Source: Castellaniella caeni NBRC 101664 (lineage in GTDB: Bacteria > Pseudomonadota > Gammaproteobacteria > Burkholderiales > Burkholderiaceae_B). Taken from it: a stretch of 64,000 nucleotides of DNA. The DNA lies in NCBI RefSeq assembly GCF_001592225.1, contig NZ_BCWN01000014.1, forward strand, positions 1 to 64,000. Reading direction: 5' to 3'. Positions 27,771-37,673 of this stretch are shown here, in pieces (the stretch's first letter is position 1; each line of letters starts with the position of its first letter). The notes under the pieces were generated by a model. That model had not been told where the DNA came from. It worked only from the letters and a program-made list of their open reading frames with translations, and searched no databases. The translations under genes were made by a program, and so were the position numbers.

Positions 27771-28654
27771 GTCTGCGCGCGATCCAGCATGTACTCGATG
27801 AAGGTCGAGGTGGATCGCGTGTGGTAGCGGTTGGGCATATAGAGCATGAACATCTCGGTGCCGAAGATGCTGAGATACCACTCGTTGAGCGTGGTATCGA
27901 CTTCGCCGCGCGCCACTTCAGCCCGCACGACGTAGTCGGGGACGATGCCCACCCCCAGGCCCGCCATGATGGCCTGGTGCAGGAACAGAAAATTTTCCGA
28001 CATCAGCGTGGGTTCGAGCAGTACCTCCTGGCGGCGCTGCTTCAGGTAGGCCGACAGCCGCAGTTGGCGGCCCGCGACCCCCGAGGTGATGATGGGGGCC
28101 TTGGGCAGGTCTTCCAGCCGTTGCGGCAACCCGTATTGCTCGACGTATGCCTGTGACGCGCAAGCGGTGTAGCGCACGGGCCCCATGGGGCGCGCCACCA
28201 GGTTTTGCGGCGGGTTGGACATGACGCGAATGGAAATGTCTACTTCATCGCGCAGCATGTCGATGATGTGGTTCTCGAACATGACGTCCAGCACGATGCC
28301 TGGATACTGGCGCTTGAAATCGATGAGCCAGTGCGTCATCACCACTTGTCCGAAGCCGCTGGGGATGCTCAGGCGGATGCGGCCGCGCAGCATGTGCCCC
28401 AGCTCGCGCACGGAGTCCTTGGCGGTGGCGAGTTCAGACTGGATTTTGCTGCCGTGCTCGTACAGGCGCAGCCCGACCTCGGTGGGCTCGATGCGCCGGG
28501 TGGTGCGCCGCACCAGTTGCTGCCCCAGGGATCGTTCGAGTCGGTTGAGGTGATAGCTGACGTTGGCGCGGGTCATTTTCAGGCGGCGGGCGGCGGCGCT
28601 GAGGTTGCCGGCATCGAGGATTTCAACCAGAAAAATCAGGGATTCGGCGTTCAT
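27749..28654 (-). CDS. LysR-type regulator, probable controller of the pim-like operon
   Basis: LysR-family regulator of 301 residues. The helix-turn-helix is at about residues 1-60 (LVEILDAGNLSAAARRLKM, then ANVSYHLNRLERSLGQQLV), followed by the two-lobed effector domain. ATG 28654 is preceded by AAGG at five bases, and the resulting N-terminus fits the family; longer readings up to 28714 start with TTG and lack a ribosome-binding site. It is divergent from the dicarboxylate beta-oxidation operon, with a perfect palindrome in between, which is the standard layout for a LysR activator of adjacent catabolic genes. The inducer is unknown. Confidence 0.9.
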
Positions 28655-28699
28655 GGAACCTTGCGTCATGACGTGTTCACGGTCAATGTCAAAAATCGT

Positions 28700-28714
28700 T
28701 TGACAGTGTGTCAA
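28700..28714. promoter_or_regulatory. LysR-type operator palindrome
   Basis: TTGACA (28700-28705) and TGTCAA (28709-28714) form a perfect palindrome around GTG in the divergent promoter region. A second copy of its half, ACACTGTCA, occurs inverted at 28772-28780. A strong recognition site plus a promoter-proximal partial site is the usual LysR arrangement. Confidence 0.5.
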
Positions 28715-28836
28715 CTATCTATGCCATTGTAAAGGGGTTTGATCAGTGAAAGAATCATTCCCATAAATCAAACACTGTCATCGAGCACTGCCGCGCGCAT
28801 TCGGCGTTCGGCATTCAGCATCCAGGAGACCCCGAC

Positions 28837-30972
28837 ATGACCGACCCCCGACACCCTTCCGTTCCTGCCGTCACCTGGCGGCGGGAAGGCCCCGTTCTGC
28901 TGGTGACGATCGATCACCCGCCCGTGAACGCGCTGGGGGTCGAGGTGCGCCGGGGCTTGCTGGCGGCGCTGGACGCGGCCCAGGCGGATGTGGCGGTGCA
29001 GGCCGTGCTGCTGCTGGGCAAGGGACGCAATTTCATCGCCGGCGCGGATATCCGCGAATTTGGCCAGCCCCCCCAGGCGCCTTTGCTCACCGATGTCTGC
29101 AACCGGATCGAAGCCTGCCCGCGGCCCGTGATCGCCGCCGTGCAAGGGGCGGCGTTCGGCGGCGGGCTCGAGGTCGTGCTGGCAGCGCACTACCGCCTGG
29201 CCGTGCCGGGTGCAAAGTTCGCCTTGCCCGAGGTCACGCTGGGCCTGCTGCCAGGGGCCGGCGGCACGCAGCGGGCGCCGCGCCTGATCGGTGTCGAGGC
29301 GGCGCTCAAGCTGATGCTCGACGGCAAGCCCGTGGCCGCTCGACAGGCCGCCGACCTGGGCTTGGTGGATCGGCTGGCCACTGGCACCGACCCGCAGGCC
29401 GAGGGTCTGGCTTATGCGCACGAACTGCTGGCGGCGGGTGCCGCGGTGCGGCCCACGCGCGACCGCGCGATTGCCGCCGATGCCGTCCCCGCCGCCCGCC
29501 AGGCCATCGAGGCGGCCCGCGGCAGCCTGAACAAAAAGCACCGTGGCCTGTTTTCTCCGGCGCGCATTGTCGATGCCGTCGAAGCCGTGCTGGACGTCCC
29601 CTTCGACGAGGGCCTGCGCCTTGAGCGCAGCTTCTTTTTGCAGTGCCTCGATACGCCGCAGCGTGCGGCGCTGGTGCACGCTTTTTTCGCCGAACGCGAA
29701 GCGGCCAAGGTGCCCGAGGCGGGCCGTGCCCGGCCCCGTTCCCTGGAGCGGATCGGCATCGTGGGCGGCGGCACGATGGGGGCGGGCATTGCCGTGGCGA
29801 TGCTCGATGCGGGCTTGCCGGTCGTCATGATCGAACGCGACGACCCCAGCCTGGCGCGTGGCCAGGCCCACGTCGCCAAGGTCTATGACAGTCTGGTGCA
29901 ACGCGGTCGGCTGGATGCCGCCGAGCGCGACCGCCGACTGACGCTGTTTTCCGGATCGACGGACTACGCTGCGCTGGCGCAGGCCGACCTGGTGGTCGAG
30001 GCGGTGTTTGAAGACATGGCGGTGAAGTCCGCCGTCTTCGCCGAACTGGATCGGGTCTGCAAACCGGGGGCCGTGCTGGCCAGCAATACCTCGTACCTGG
30101 ACATCAATGCGCTGGCCAAGACCGTGGCCCGGCCGCAAGATGTGATCGGCCTGCATTTCTTCTCGCCCGCCAACATCATGAAGCTGCTCGAAATCGTCGT
30201 GCCCGAACAGGTGGCCGACGACGTCGTGGCAACCGGCTTCGCCCTGGCCAAGCGCCTGAAGAAAGTGGCGGTGCGCGCGGGCGTGTGCGACGGCTTCATC
30301 GGCAACCGCATCCTGGCCGTCTATCGGCAGGCGGCGGATTATCTGCTGGCCGACGGCGCCTCGCCCTACCAGATCGACCAGGCGGTGCGCCATTTCGGCT
30401 TTCCGATGGGGCCGTTCCAGGTCACCGATCTGGCAGGGGGCGACATTGGCTGGGCCACGCGCAAGCGCCGGGCCGCCACGCGCGACCCTTTGCTGCGCTA
30501 CGTGCCCGCGGCCGACCGCCTGTGCGAGCGCGGCTGGTTCGGGCAGAAAACGGGCCGTGGCTGGTATCTGTATCCGGACGGCGCGCGCGTCGGACAGGAA
30601 GACCCCGAGGTGCTGGCCATCGTGGCCGAAGTGCGCCAGCAGCTGGGCGCCGTGCAGCGCACATTCACCGAGGACGAAATCCTGCGCCGCTACCTGGCCG
30701 CCATGATCAACGAAGGGGCCAACGTCGTGCACCAGGGCATTGCCTTGCGGCCTCTGGACGTGGACGTGGCCATGCTCTATGGCTACGGCTTTCCGCGCCA
30801 TCGCGGCGGGCCCCTGCACTACGCCGATCAGGTCGGGCTGGACAAAATCCTGGCCGATATTCACGAATTCGCGGCGCAAGACCCGCACTTCTGGAAGCCT
30901 TCCCCCTTGCTGCTGCAACTGGTGGCGCAAGGCAGGCGGTTCCAGGATTTGAACCAGCTTCAACAAGACTGA
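28837..30972 (+). CDS. pimF: Fused enoyl-CoA hydratase / 3-hydroxyacyl-CoA dehydrogenase (PimF-like)
   Basis: Bifunctional beta-oxidation enzyme of 711 residues. The crotonase half (about 1-200) shows the oxyanion-hole segments [10 protein letters not shown] and [16 protein letters not shown] and [12 protein letters not shown]. The dehydrogenase half has the NAD fold [19 protein letters not shown] (about residue 306), then [15 protein letters not shown] with the catalytic histidine, and GFIGNRIL. Order and size match PimF of the pimelate operon of Rhodopseudomonas and also peroxisomal-type multifunctional enzymes. An AGGAGA site precedes the ATG. First gene of a long plus-strand operon, divergent from the LysR regulator. 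Confidence 0.9.
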   Translation: MTDPRHPSVPAVTWRREGPVLLVTIDHPPVNALGVEVRRGLLAALDAAQADVAVQAVLLLGKGRNFIAGADIREFGQPPQAPLLTDVCNRIEACPRPVIAAVQGAAFGGGLEVVLAAHYRLAVPGAKFALPEVTLGLLPGAGGTQRAPRLIGVEAALKLMLDGKPVAARQAADLGLVDRLATGTDPQAEGLAYAHELLAAGAAVRPTRDRAIAADAVPAARQAIEAARGSLNKKHRGLFSPARIVDAVEAVLDVPFDEGLRLERSFFLQCLDTPQRAALVHAFFAEREAAKVPEAGRARPRSLERIGIVGGGTMGAGIAVAMLDAGLPVVMIERDDPSLARGQAHVAKVYDSLVQRGRLDAAERDRRLTLFSGSTDYAALAQADLVVEAVFEDMAVKSAVFAELDRVCKPGAVLASNTSYLDINALAKTVARPQDVIGLHFFSPANIMKLLEIVVPEQVADDVVATGFALAKRLKKVAVRAGVCDGFIGNRILAVYRQAADYLLADGASPYQIDQAVRHFGFPMGPFQVTDLAGGDIGWATRKRRAATRDPLLRYVPAADRLCERGWFGQKTGRGWYLYPDGARVGQEDPEVLAIVAEVRQQLGAVQRTFTEDEILRRYLAAMINEGANVVHQGIALRPLDVDVAMLYGYGFPRHRGGPLHYADQVGLDKILADIHEFAAQDPHFWKPSPLLLQLVAQGRRFQDLNQLQQD

Positions 30973-30985
30973 GGAGACACGCATC

Positions 30986-32176
30986 ATGCGAGAGGCCGTC
31001 ATCGTTTCAACCGCCCGTACACCGCTGACCAAAGCGCATCGGGGCGAATTCAACATCACGCCGGGCCCCACCCTGGCCGCTTACGCCGTGCGCGCCGCCG
31101 TCGAGCGCGCGGGCGTCGATCCCGCCCAGATCGAGGACATGATCCTGGGCTGCGGCTATCCCGAAGGCACCACGGGGCGCAATATCGCGCGCCAGACCGT
31201 CATCCGTTCCGGGCTGCCTGTCACGGTGGCGGGCACCACCGTCAACCGCTTCTGCGCCTCGGGCCTGCAGGCCATCGCCATGGCCGCCGGGCGCATCGTG
31301 CTCGAAGGGGTGCCCGCCATGATCGCCGGCGGGGTGGAAAGCTGCTCGCAGATTCAGGGGCGCAGCGCCACCGACGCCGGCACGACAGGCATCGACCCCT
31401 GGATTGCCGAGCACAAGCCCGAACTCTATCTGTCCATGATCCAGACCGCCGACATCGTGGCGCGCCGCTATGGCATCACGCGTGAAGACCAGGATCGTTT
31501 CTCCGTGGAGAGCCAGCGCCGCACCGCCCAGGCGCAGGCCACGGGTGTGTTCAAGGACGAAATCATTGCCTGCACGACCACCATGGCGGTGAAGAACAAA
31601 GAAACCGGCGAGCTCACCCAGACCGAAGTCACGGTGGATCACGACACTTGCAACCGCCCTGGCACCACCTACGAAAACCTGGCCAAGCTGACGCCCGTGA
31701 TGGGGCCGGATCAGTTCGTCACGGCGGGCAACGCCTCGCAGCTCTCCGATGGCGCCGCGGCCTGCGTGCTGGTCGAAGCGCGCGAGGCCGAACGCCTCGG
31801 GTTGCAGCCGCTTGGGGCCTTCCGTGGGCTGGCCGTGGCCGGCTGCGAGCCCGATGAAATGGGCATCGGCCCCGTGTTTGCCGTGCCCCGCCTGCTGCAG
31901 CGTTACGGCCTGAAGATGGACGACATCGGTCTGTGGGAACTCAACGAGGCCTTTGCCTCGCAAGCCCTGTACTGCCAGCGCACGCTGGGCATTCCGCACG
32001 AACTGCTCAACGTCAACGGCGGCGCCATTTCCATCGGTCACCCCTTTGGCACCACGGGCGCGCGCCTGGCCGGGCACGTGCTGCTCGAAGGCAAGCGGCG
32101 CGGCGTGAAGTACGCCGTGACCACCATGTGCATCGGCGGCGGCATGGGAGCAGCGGGGCTGTTCGAAATCTACTGA
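30986..32176 (+). CDS. pimB: Acyl-CoA thiolase (PimB-like)
   Basis: Degradative thiolase of 396 residues that cleaves 3-ketoacyl-CoA with CoA to acetyl-CoA and a shortened acyl-CoA. The nucleophilic cysteine lies in [13 protein letters not shown] (about residue 88), the catalytic histidine in [13 protein letters not shown] and the second cysteine in [16 protein letters not shown]. It starts 14 bases after the fused hydratase/dehydrogenase gene and precedes the acyl-CoA dehydrogenase pair, the gene order of pim operons (F, B, C, D). It would perform the last step of each oxidation round. Confidence 0.92.
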   Translation: MREAVIVSTARTPLTKAHRGEFNITPGPTLAAYAVRAAVERAGVDPAQIEDMILGCGYPEGTTGRNIARQTVIRSGLPVTVAGTTVNRFCASGLQAIAMAAGRIVLEGVPAMIAGGVESCSQIQGRSATDAGTTGIDPWIAEHKPELYLSMIQTADIVARRYGITREDQDRFSVESQRRTAQAQATGVFKDEIIACTTTMAVKNKETGELTQTEVTVDHDTCNRPGTTYENLAKLTPVMGPDQFVTAGNASQLSDGAAACVLVEAREAERLGLQPLGAFRGLAVAGCEPDEMGIGPVFAVPRLLQRYGLKMDDIGLWELNEAFASQALYCQRTLGIPHELLNVNGGAISIGHPFGTTGARLAGHVLLEGKRRGVKYAVTTMCIGGGMGAAGLFEIY

Positions 32177-32191
32177 TCTCAAGGAATTTCC

Positions 32192-33388
32192 ATGGATTTG
32201 AATTTCACTCCGGAAGAGGAACTCTTCCGGCAGGAAGTGTGCGCCTTTCTGGAAGCCAAACTGCCGCAGCGGCTGTCCGACAAAGTGGCCCAAGGCCTGC
32301 ACTTGAGCAAGGCCGACATGCAGTCCTGGCACGCCATCCTGAACGAGCAGGGTTGGCTCGCCAGCCACTGGCCGATCGAATACGGCGGCACGGGCTGGGA
32401 TCCCGTGCGCAAGTTCATCTTCGACAACGAGTGCGCGCTCGCGCACGCCCCGCGCGTGGTGCCGTTTGGCGTCAATATGCTGGGCCCCGTGCTCATCAAG
32501 TACGGCAACGAAGCGCAAAAGCGCTACTGGCTGCCCCGCATCCTGGATGGTTCCGACTGGTGGTGCCAGGGCTATTCCGAGCCGGGCGCGGGTTCCGACC
32601 TGGCGGGCCTGAAGACGCGCGCCGTGCGCGATGGCGACCACTATGTCGTCAATGGCCAGAAAACCTGGACGACGCTCGGCCAGCACGCCAACATGATTTT
32701 CTGCCTGGTGCGCACCGACCCGGATGCCAAGAAGCAGGCGGGCATCAGCTTTCTGCTGATCGACATGAACACCCCGGGCGTCGAAGTGCGGCCCATCATC
32801 ACGCTCGATGGCGCGCACGAGGTCAACGAGGTGTTCTTCACCGACGTGCGAGTGCCCGTGGAAAACCTGGTGGGCGAGGAAAACCGGGGCTGGACGTGCG
32901 CCAAGTATCTGCTGACGTATGAACGTACCAACATTGCCGGCGTAGGCATGTCGGCCGCTGCGCTGGCGCGCCTGCGCAGCATCGCCGCCAAGCTGCAGAA
33001 AAATGGCCGTCCCCTGGTGCAAGACCCCGTGTTTGCCGCGCGCCTGGCGAAGATCGAAATCGATCTGGAAAACATGAAGATCACCAATCTGCGCGTCATC
33101 GCGGCGGTGGCCGGGGGCGGTGTGCCGGGCGCCGAGAGCTCGATGCTGAAGATCCGCGGCACCCAGATTCGCCAGGAAATCACCGCGCTGATGCGCCGCG
33201 CCATGGGGCCGTACGCCCAGCCGCTGCAAAGCGCTGCCCTGGAAGAAGACTTTGTCGGCCCGTGGGTTGGGCCGCAAGAAGCCGCGCCGGTGGCCGCCCA
33301 GTACTTCAACAATCGCAAGCTGTCGATCTTTGGCGGATCGAACGAGATCCAGCGCAACATCATCTCCAAGATGATCCTCGGACTGTAA
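32192..33388 (+). CDS. pimC: Acyl-CoA dehydrogenase, large subunit (PimC-like)
   Basis: FAD-dependent acyl-CoA dehydrogenase of 398 residues. Recognisable segments are WWCQGYSEPGAGSDLAGLKT, the flavin/substrate-binding WTTLGQHANMIF and the C-terminal SIFGGSNEIQRNIISKMILG. The N-terminus MDLNFTPEEELFRQEV and the overall pattern match PimC, the large subunit of pimeloyl-CoA dehydrogenase. It starts 15 bases after the thiolase gene and is followed 13 bases later by a PimD-like partner. Electrons would pass to the electron-transfer flavoprotein encoded at the end of this cluster. Confidence 0.92.
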   Translation: MDLNFTPEEELFRQEVCAFLEAKLPQRLSDKVAQGLHLSKADMQSWHAILNEQGWLASHWPIEYGGTGWDPVRKFIFDNECALAHAPRVVPFGVNMLGPVLIKYGNEAQKRYWLPRILDGSDWWCQGYSEPGAGSDLAGLKTRAVRDGDHYVVNGQKTWTTLGQHANMIFCLVRTDPDAKKQAGISFLLIDMNTPGVEVRPIITLDGAHEVNEVFFTDVRVPVENLVGEENRGWTCAKYLLTYERTNIAGVGMSAAALARLRSIAAKLQKNGRPLVQDPVFAARLAKIEIDLENMKITNLRVIAAVAGGGVPGAESSMLKIRGTQIRQEITALMRRAMGPYAQPLQSAALEEDFVGPWVGPQEAAPVAAQYFNNRKLSIFGGSNEIQRNIISKMILGL

Positions 33389-33401
33389 GGGGATTGCATT
33401 C

Positions 33402-34541
33402 ATGAATTTTGAACATACCGAAGACCGTCGCATGATGGCGGAGTCGCTGGGCCGCTACTTGCGCGAGCAGTATCCGTTTGCCGAGCGCGACACGATTGCC
33501 CGCTCTGCGGCGGGCCGCAGCCCCGAGCACTGGCAGCGCATGGCGCAGATGGGTATCGTGGGCGCTCTCTTTGGCGAGCATCAGGGGGGATATGGCGGCG
33601 CGGGGTTTGACTTGGCCGTGGTCTTTGAAGAACTGGGCCGCCGCCTGGTGACCGAGCCCTTTCTGGGGACTTTGATGGCGGGGCTGGCCTTGTCCGAGGC
33701 TGCGGGCAACGCGGGACAGGCCCGGGTGCAGGCCATGATCGATGGCCAGTGCATTGGCGCCTTTGCGCATGCCGAGCCTGACGCCGCCTATGCGCTTGCC
33801 CGAGTGAGCACGACGGCGCGGCGCACCGAGGGCGGCTGGGTGTTGGACGGGGCCAAGGCGGTGGTGCCGCACGCCGAGGCCGCCGACCTGCTCGTCGTCA
33901 GCGCGCGCACCTCGGGCGCGCCCGCCGACGAACAGGGCATCAGCCTGTTCGTCGTGTCGGCCAAGGCCGTCGGCCTGGCACTGCGCGGCTACCCCTTGGT
34001 GGATGGCGGGCGCGCCGCCGAGCTTGTCCTGACGAACGTGCGTCTGGGCGACGAGGCGCTGCTGGGCGCCGTGGATCAGGCCTATCCTCTGATCGAGCGC
34101 ATCGTCGGAGCGGGTGTTCTGGCCCTGTGCGCCGAAAGCCTGGGGGCCATGGAAGTGGCCAAGGACGATACGCTGGAATACCTGCGCACGCGCCAGCAGT
34201 TCGGTGTGCCGATCGGCAGCTTTCAGGCGTTGCAGCATCGCATGGTGGACGTGCTGCTCGAAATCGAGCAGGCGCGCTCCGCCGTCATCCGGGCCGCTGC
34301 CGCGCTCGATGGCGACGATCGCTTGGCCCGCGAACAGGCGCTGTCGGCGGCCAAGTACACCATCGGCCGGGTGGGCATTCTGGTGGCCGAAGAGGCCATC
34401 CAGCTGCACGGCGGTATCGGTATGACCTGGGAGTTGCCGCTGGCGCACTATGCCAAGCGCCTGGTGATGATCGATCACCAGTTGGGCGACGAAGACTTTC
34501 ACCTGCAGCGCTACATGGCGCTGGGCGGAGCCCGCTCATGA
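33402..34541 (+). CDS. pimD: Acyl-CoA dehydrogenase, small subunit (PimD-like)
   Basis: Second acyl-CoA dehydrogenase of 379 residues. It has the family fold with a more divergent N-terminal half (MNFEHTEDRRMMAESLGRYL) and the C-terminal block VAEEAIQLHGGIGMTWELPL, where the EAIQLHGG segment is conserved. Adjacent large and small acyl-CoA dehydrogenase genes are characteristic of pim-type operons, where both are needed for pimeloyl-CoA oxidation. Its stop overlaps the next ATG by four bases (ATGA). Whether it is catalytic itself or a partner of the PimC-like protein cannot be told here. Confidence 0.9.
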   Translation: MNFEHTEDRRMMAESLGRYLREQYPFAERDTIARSAAGRSPEHWQRMAQMGIVGALFGEHQGGYGGAGFDLAVVFEELGRRLVTEPFLGTLMAGLALSEAAGNAGQARVQAMIDGQCIGAFAHAEPDAAYALARVSTTARRTEGGWVLDGAKAVVPHAEAADLLVVSARTSGAPADEQGISLFVVSAKAVGLALRGYPLVDGGRAAELVLTNVRLGDEALLGAVDQAYPLIERIVGAGVLALCAESLGAMEVAKDDTLEYLRTRQQFGVPIGSFQALQHRMVDVLLEIEQARSAVIRAAAALDGDDRLAREQALSAAKYTIGRVGILVAEEAIQLHGGIGMTWELPLAHYAKRLVMIDHQLGDEDFHLQRYMALGGARS

Positions 34542-35335
34542 GCGAAAGACTGGTGTCGCGCCGCGAAGGCGCCGTGCAGGTGCTGGTAAACCACAATCCC
34601 CAGGCGCGCAACGCGCTCAGCCCGGAGTTTTACTCCGCCTTGCGCGAGGCGTTGACGGTTGCCGCCGCCGATCCCGAGGTCGGCGCTGTGGTGCTCGTCG
34701 GCGCGCAGGGATACTTCTGCGCGGGCGGCGATCTCAACCAACTGGCCAAGCGCCGCGAACTCACCGAGTCGCAGCGCCGTGAGCGCATCGAGGCTCTGCA
34801 TGAGACCGTGCGCGCCATCCGCCGCTGTCCCAAGCCCGTGCTGGCCGCGGTGGAAGGGGGCGCCGCCGGGGCGGGGGTCTCGCTGGCCCTGGCCTGCGAC
34901 CTGCTGGTCATGGCCGAGGACGCCTATTTGTCGCTCGCCTACGTCAAGGTGGGCCTGAGCCCGGATGGCGGTGCCACGGCCTTTCTGGCCGAGTTCATGC
35001 CGCGCCAGCTGCTGGCCGAGCTGGTGCTCACGGGCGACCGGATCGCCGCGCCCCGGTTGGCCAGCCTGGGCGTGGTCAACCGGGTGGCCGCGCCCGGCAG
35101 CGCCGAGGCGCAGGCCATCGAGTTGGCCCAGCGCCTGGCGCGCGGCCCGCAACGAGCCATGGCGCGTATCAAGGCCCTGTCGCTCAGCGCCCATCATCAC
35201 TCGGTGGAAGCGCAGCTGGATGCGGAGGCCGAGCGTATGGCGGCCTCCCTGGGGGATGCGGAAGCCGCTGAGGGTATCGGGGCGTTCTTCGGCAAGCGTG
35301 CCGCCGACTTCATCTCTTTGAGGAAACTGTCATGA
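34538..35335 (+). CDS. Enoyl-CoA hydratase/isomerase family protein
   Basis: Crotonase-family protein of 265 residues. The oxyanion-hole residues lie in YFCAGGDLNQLA and GGAAGAGVSLALACDLL. It could hydrate enoyl-CoA or isomerise a double bond, which the fused hydratase may not handle. The start at ATG 34538 overlaps the PimD-like stop, and its own stop overlaps the CoA-transferase start, so translation is coupled on both sides. Exact reaction unknown. Confidence 0.92.
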   Translation: MSERLVSRREGAVQVLVNHNPQARNALSPEFYSALREALTVAAADPEVGAVVLVGAQGYFCAGGDLNQLAKRRELTESQRRERIEALHETVRAIRRCPKPVLAAVEGGAAGAGVSLALACDLLVMAEDAYLSLAYVKVGLSPDGGATAFLAEFMPRQLLAELVLTGDRIAAPRLASLGVVNRVAAPGSAEAQAIELAQRLARGPQRAMARIKALSLSAHHHSVEAQLDAEAERMAASLGDAEAAEGIGAFFGKRAADFISLRKLS

Positions 35336-36540
35336 CGAGCGCAACGGCTCATCTGCCCCTGGCCGGGGTACGTGTTCTGGATTTGTCCCGCGTGCTGGCC
35401 GGCCCCATGTCGGCCATGACGCTGGGAGACCTGGGCGCCGAGGTGATCAAGGTCGAACACCCGGGCCGCGGCGACGATACGCGCGACTGGGGCGTACGGG
35501 TGGGACGCACCGAGACGGCCTATTTCAACAGCGTCAATCGCAACAAGCGCTCCATCACCCTGGATCTGAAATCCGCCGAAGGCCAGCGTATCGCCCGCGA
35601 GCTGGCGCTGCAGTGCGATGTGGTCGTGCAAAATTTCAAGGTGGGCGGGGTCGAACGCATGGGGCTGGGCTACGAGCAGTTGAGTGCGCTCAATCCACGT
35701 CTCGTCTATTGCTCGATCTCCGGCTACAACAGCCATGGCCCCGAGGCCACCCGGCCCGGCTACGACCTGGTGGTGCAGGGCGAAACCGGCCTCATGGCCT
35801 TGAATGGTGAGGTCAACCAGCCGCCGCTGAAATTCGGTGTGGCGGTCGTGGACATGTTCACCGGCATGTACGCCGCCCAGGCCATGCTGGCCGCCCTGTA
35901 CGAGCGCGAACGCACCGGGCGCGGGCGCCACATCCAGATGGCGCTGTACGACTGCGGCCTGATGATCTCGGCCTACTACGGGCTCGAGGCCTTGCTGCGC
36001 GGCGAAGACCCGCCTAAATACGGCAACAACCATCCGTCCATCATGCCCTATGGCGTCTTCGAGGCGCAGGACGGGCCGCTGGTGGTGACGGTGGGCAACA
36101 ACAGCCAATTCGAGCGCTTCTGCCGCGAAGTCATCGAACGCCCCGATCTGGCCGACGACGAGCGCTTCAAGACCAATCTGCTGCGCGCCGCCAACCGCGA
36201 GGCCTTGAACCCGGTGCTCATCGACGAAATCCGCCGTCGGCCCCGCGCGCAGCTGCTCGAACGGCTGGCCGCCTGCGGCATCCCCTGCGGCGAGGTGCTG
36301 GGCCTGCACGAGGCGCTCACGTCGCGCCGCGCCGTCGAGGGCGGCCTGGTGCAAAGCCTGCCGCATCCGCATGCGCAGTCTACCTACGTGCTGGCGCCAC
36401 CTTACCGCTTCGATGGCCAGCGCCCGCCCATTCGCAAGGCGCCGCCGCAGCTGGGGGCGGATACCGCCGAGGTGCTGCAGTCGTTGCTGGCCGTGGACGC
36501 GGACGGCCTGGCCCGGCTCAAGGCCGAACAGGTGATCTAG
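35332..36540 (+). CDS. Class III CoA-transferase (CaiB/BaiF family)
   Basis: Family III CoA-transferase of 402 residues, which moves CoA from one acid to another through an aspartyl-CoA intermediate. The N-terminal motif VRVLDLSRVLAGPMSAMTLGD is typical, and the conserved aspartate appears in PGYDLVVQGETGLMAL (about residue 142-158). It sits where a pim operon usually has an acyl-CoA ligase gene (pimA), so here it probably activates the imported acid using a CoA donor. Four-base overlap with the upstream hydratase gene. Confidence 0.92.
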   Translation: MTSATAHLPLAGVRVLDLSRVLAGPMSAMTLGDLGAEVIKVEHPGRGDDTRDWGVRVGRTETAYFNSVNRNKRSITLDLKSAEGQRIARELALQCDVVVQNFKVGGVERMGLGYEQLSALNPRLVYCSISGYNSHGPEATRPGYDLVVQGETGLMALNGEVNQPPLKFGVAVVDMFTGMYAAQAMLAALYERERTGRGRHIQMALYDCGLMISAYYGLEALLRGEDPPKYGNNHPSIMPYGVFEAQDGPLVVTVGNNSQFERFCREVIERPDLADDERFKTNLLRAANREALNPVLIDEIRRRPRAQLLERLAACGIPCGEVLGLHEALTSRRAVEGGLVQSLPHPHAQSTYVLAPPYRFDGQRPPIRKAPPQLGADTAEVLQSLLAVDADGLARLKAEQVI

Positions 36541-36578
36541 CGGCACGGCCATTCCAGAGGACAGAGGAGACTTTAATC

Positions 36579-37586
36579 ATGTCGATTCCGTATCAAACGG
36601 ACATCACCCGGCTCTATGGCATCCGCTTGCCCGTCGTGGCGGGCGGCCTGATGTGGCTGGCCAACGCCGATTACGTGGCGGCGGCCTCGCGCGCCGGCAT
36701 CATGGGTTTCATCACCGCGGCGAGCTTTCCCGAAGAACAGCAGCTGCGCGGCGAAATTCGCCGCTGCCGTGACCTGTGCGACGGCGGCCCCTTCGGTGTC
36801 AATGTCTCGATGCTGCCCAAGCTGGTGCCGGGCGAAAAGACCCAGCAGGTCTTCGAAACCATCATCGACGAGGGCGTGCGCTTTGTCGAGACCTCGGGCC
36901 GCAGCCCCGAAGCCTATCTGCCCCTGCTGAAATCGGCGGGGGTGAAGGTGCTGCACAAGGTGCCCGCCGTGCGCTACGCCCTCAAGGCCCAGTCGCTGGG
37001 CGTCGATGCCGTGGCCATCGTCGGGGCCGAGTGCGGCGGGCATCCCGGCATGGACATGGTAGGCACCATCGTCAACACGGCCTGGGCGCAGCATGCCCTG
37101 CACATCCCCTATCTGGTGGGCGGCGGTATCGGCCACGGCTCGCAGATCGTTGCCGCCCTGGCCATGGGCGCTGCCGGCGTGGTGGTGGGCACCCGCTTCC
37201 TGGTGGCCGATGAAATCTGGGCGCATGCGGAGTTCAAGCAGCGGCTCATCCAGGCGCAGCCTACGGATACCGACCTGTGCATGCAGTCGATCAAGAACAC
37301 GGTGCGCACCCTGCGCAACGAGACGACGGCGCTGGTCAAGGCGATGGAGGTCGAAAACCCCCAGGTGACGATTGCCGACCTGATGCCGCTGGTCTCGGGC
37401 CAGATCGGGCGCAATGCTTACAAGACGGGCGACTGGTCGCGCGGCCTGCTGGCGGCGGGCCATGCGCTGGCTTTCGTCGATCGGGCGGAACCATTGGCCG
37501 CCATCGTGGCGCGCCTGCAAGAACAAATGCTGCAAGCCATGCAGCGGCTGGATGCTGTCCGCCGCGTCGCAGCGTCGGTGGATTGA
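36579..37586 (+). CDS. Nitronate monooxygenase-like flavoprotein
   Basis: FMN-dependent TIM-barrel protein of 335 residues in the 2-nitropropane dioxygenase / nitronate monooxygenase family. Seen are IRLPVVAGGLMWLANADYVA at the N-terminus, IVGAECGGHPGMDMVG in the middle and the phosphate-binding GGGIGHGSQIVAALAMGAAGV. The family is broad, and several members next to beta-oxidation genes have unknown substrates, so removal of a nitro compound is not implied. It begins 38 bases after the CoA-transferase gene in the same operon. Confidence 0.88.
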   Translation: MSIPYQTDITRLYGIRLPVVAGGLMWLANADYVAAASRAGIMGFITAASFPEEQQLRGEIRRCRDLCDGGPFGVNVSMLPKLVPGEKTQQVFETIIDEGVRFVETSGRSPEAYLPLLKSAGVKVLHKVPAVRYALKAQSLGVDAVAIVGAECGGHPGMDMVGTIVNTAWAQHALHIPYLVGGGIGHGSQIVAALAMGAAGVVVGTRFLVADEIWAHAEFKQRLIQAQPTDTDLCMQSIKNTVRTLRNETTALVKAMEVENPQVTIADLMPLVSGQIGRNAYKTGDWSRGLLAAGHALAFVDRAEPLAAIVARLQEQMLQAMQRLDAVRRVAASVD

Positions 37587-37673
37587 TTCGCCGACCAGTA
37601 TGGATTGAATTGATTTTTTCACGAAAGGCCTCCGACAAGGTCTTGTTGAACGTCACACAAAAGGAGAAATGTC

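Noticed and set aside
28768-31071. 767-codon minus-strand ORF antisense to the fused hydratase/dehydrogenase
   Set aside because: Shadow frame with no recognisable domain or ribosome-binding site.
31007-33433. 808-codon minus-strand ORF across the thiolase and acyl-CoA dehydrogenase genes
   Set aside because: Same codon-bias shadow; both plus-strand genes carry clear catalytic motifs.
36579-37586. Inferring nitroalkane degradation from the nitronate monooxygenase-like gene
   Set aside because: The family is broad, and the surrounding genes are beta-oxidation genes, so the substrate is left open.
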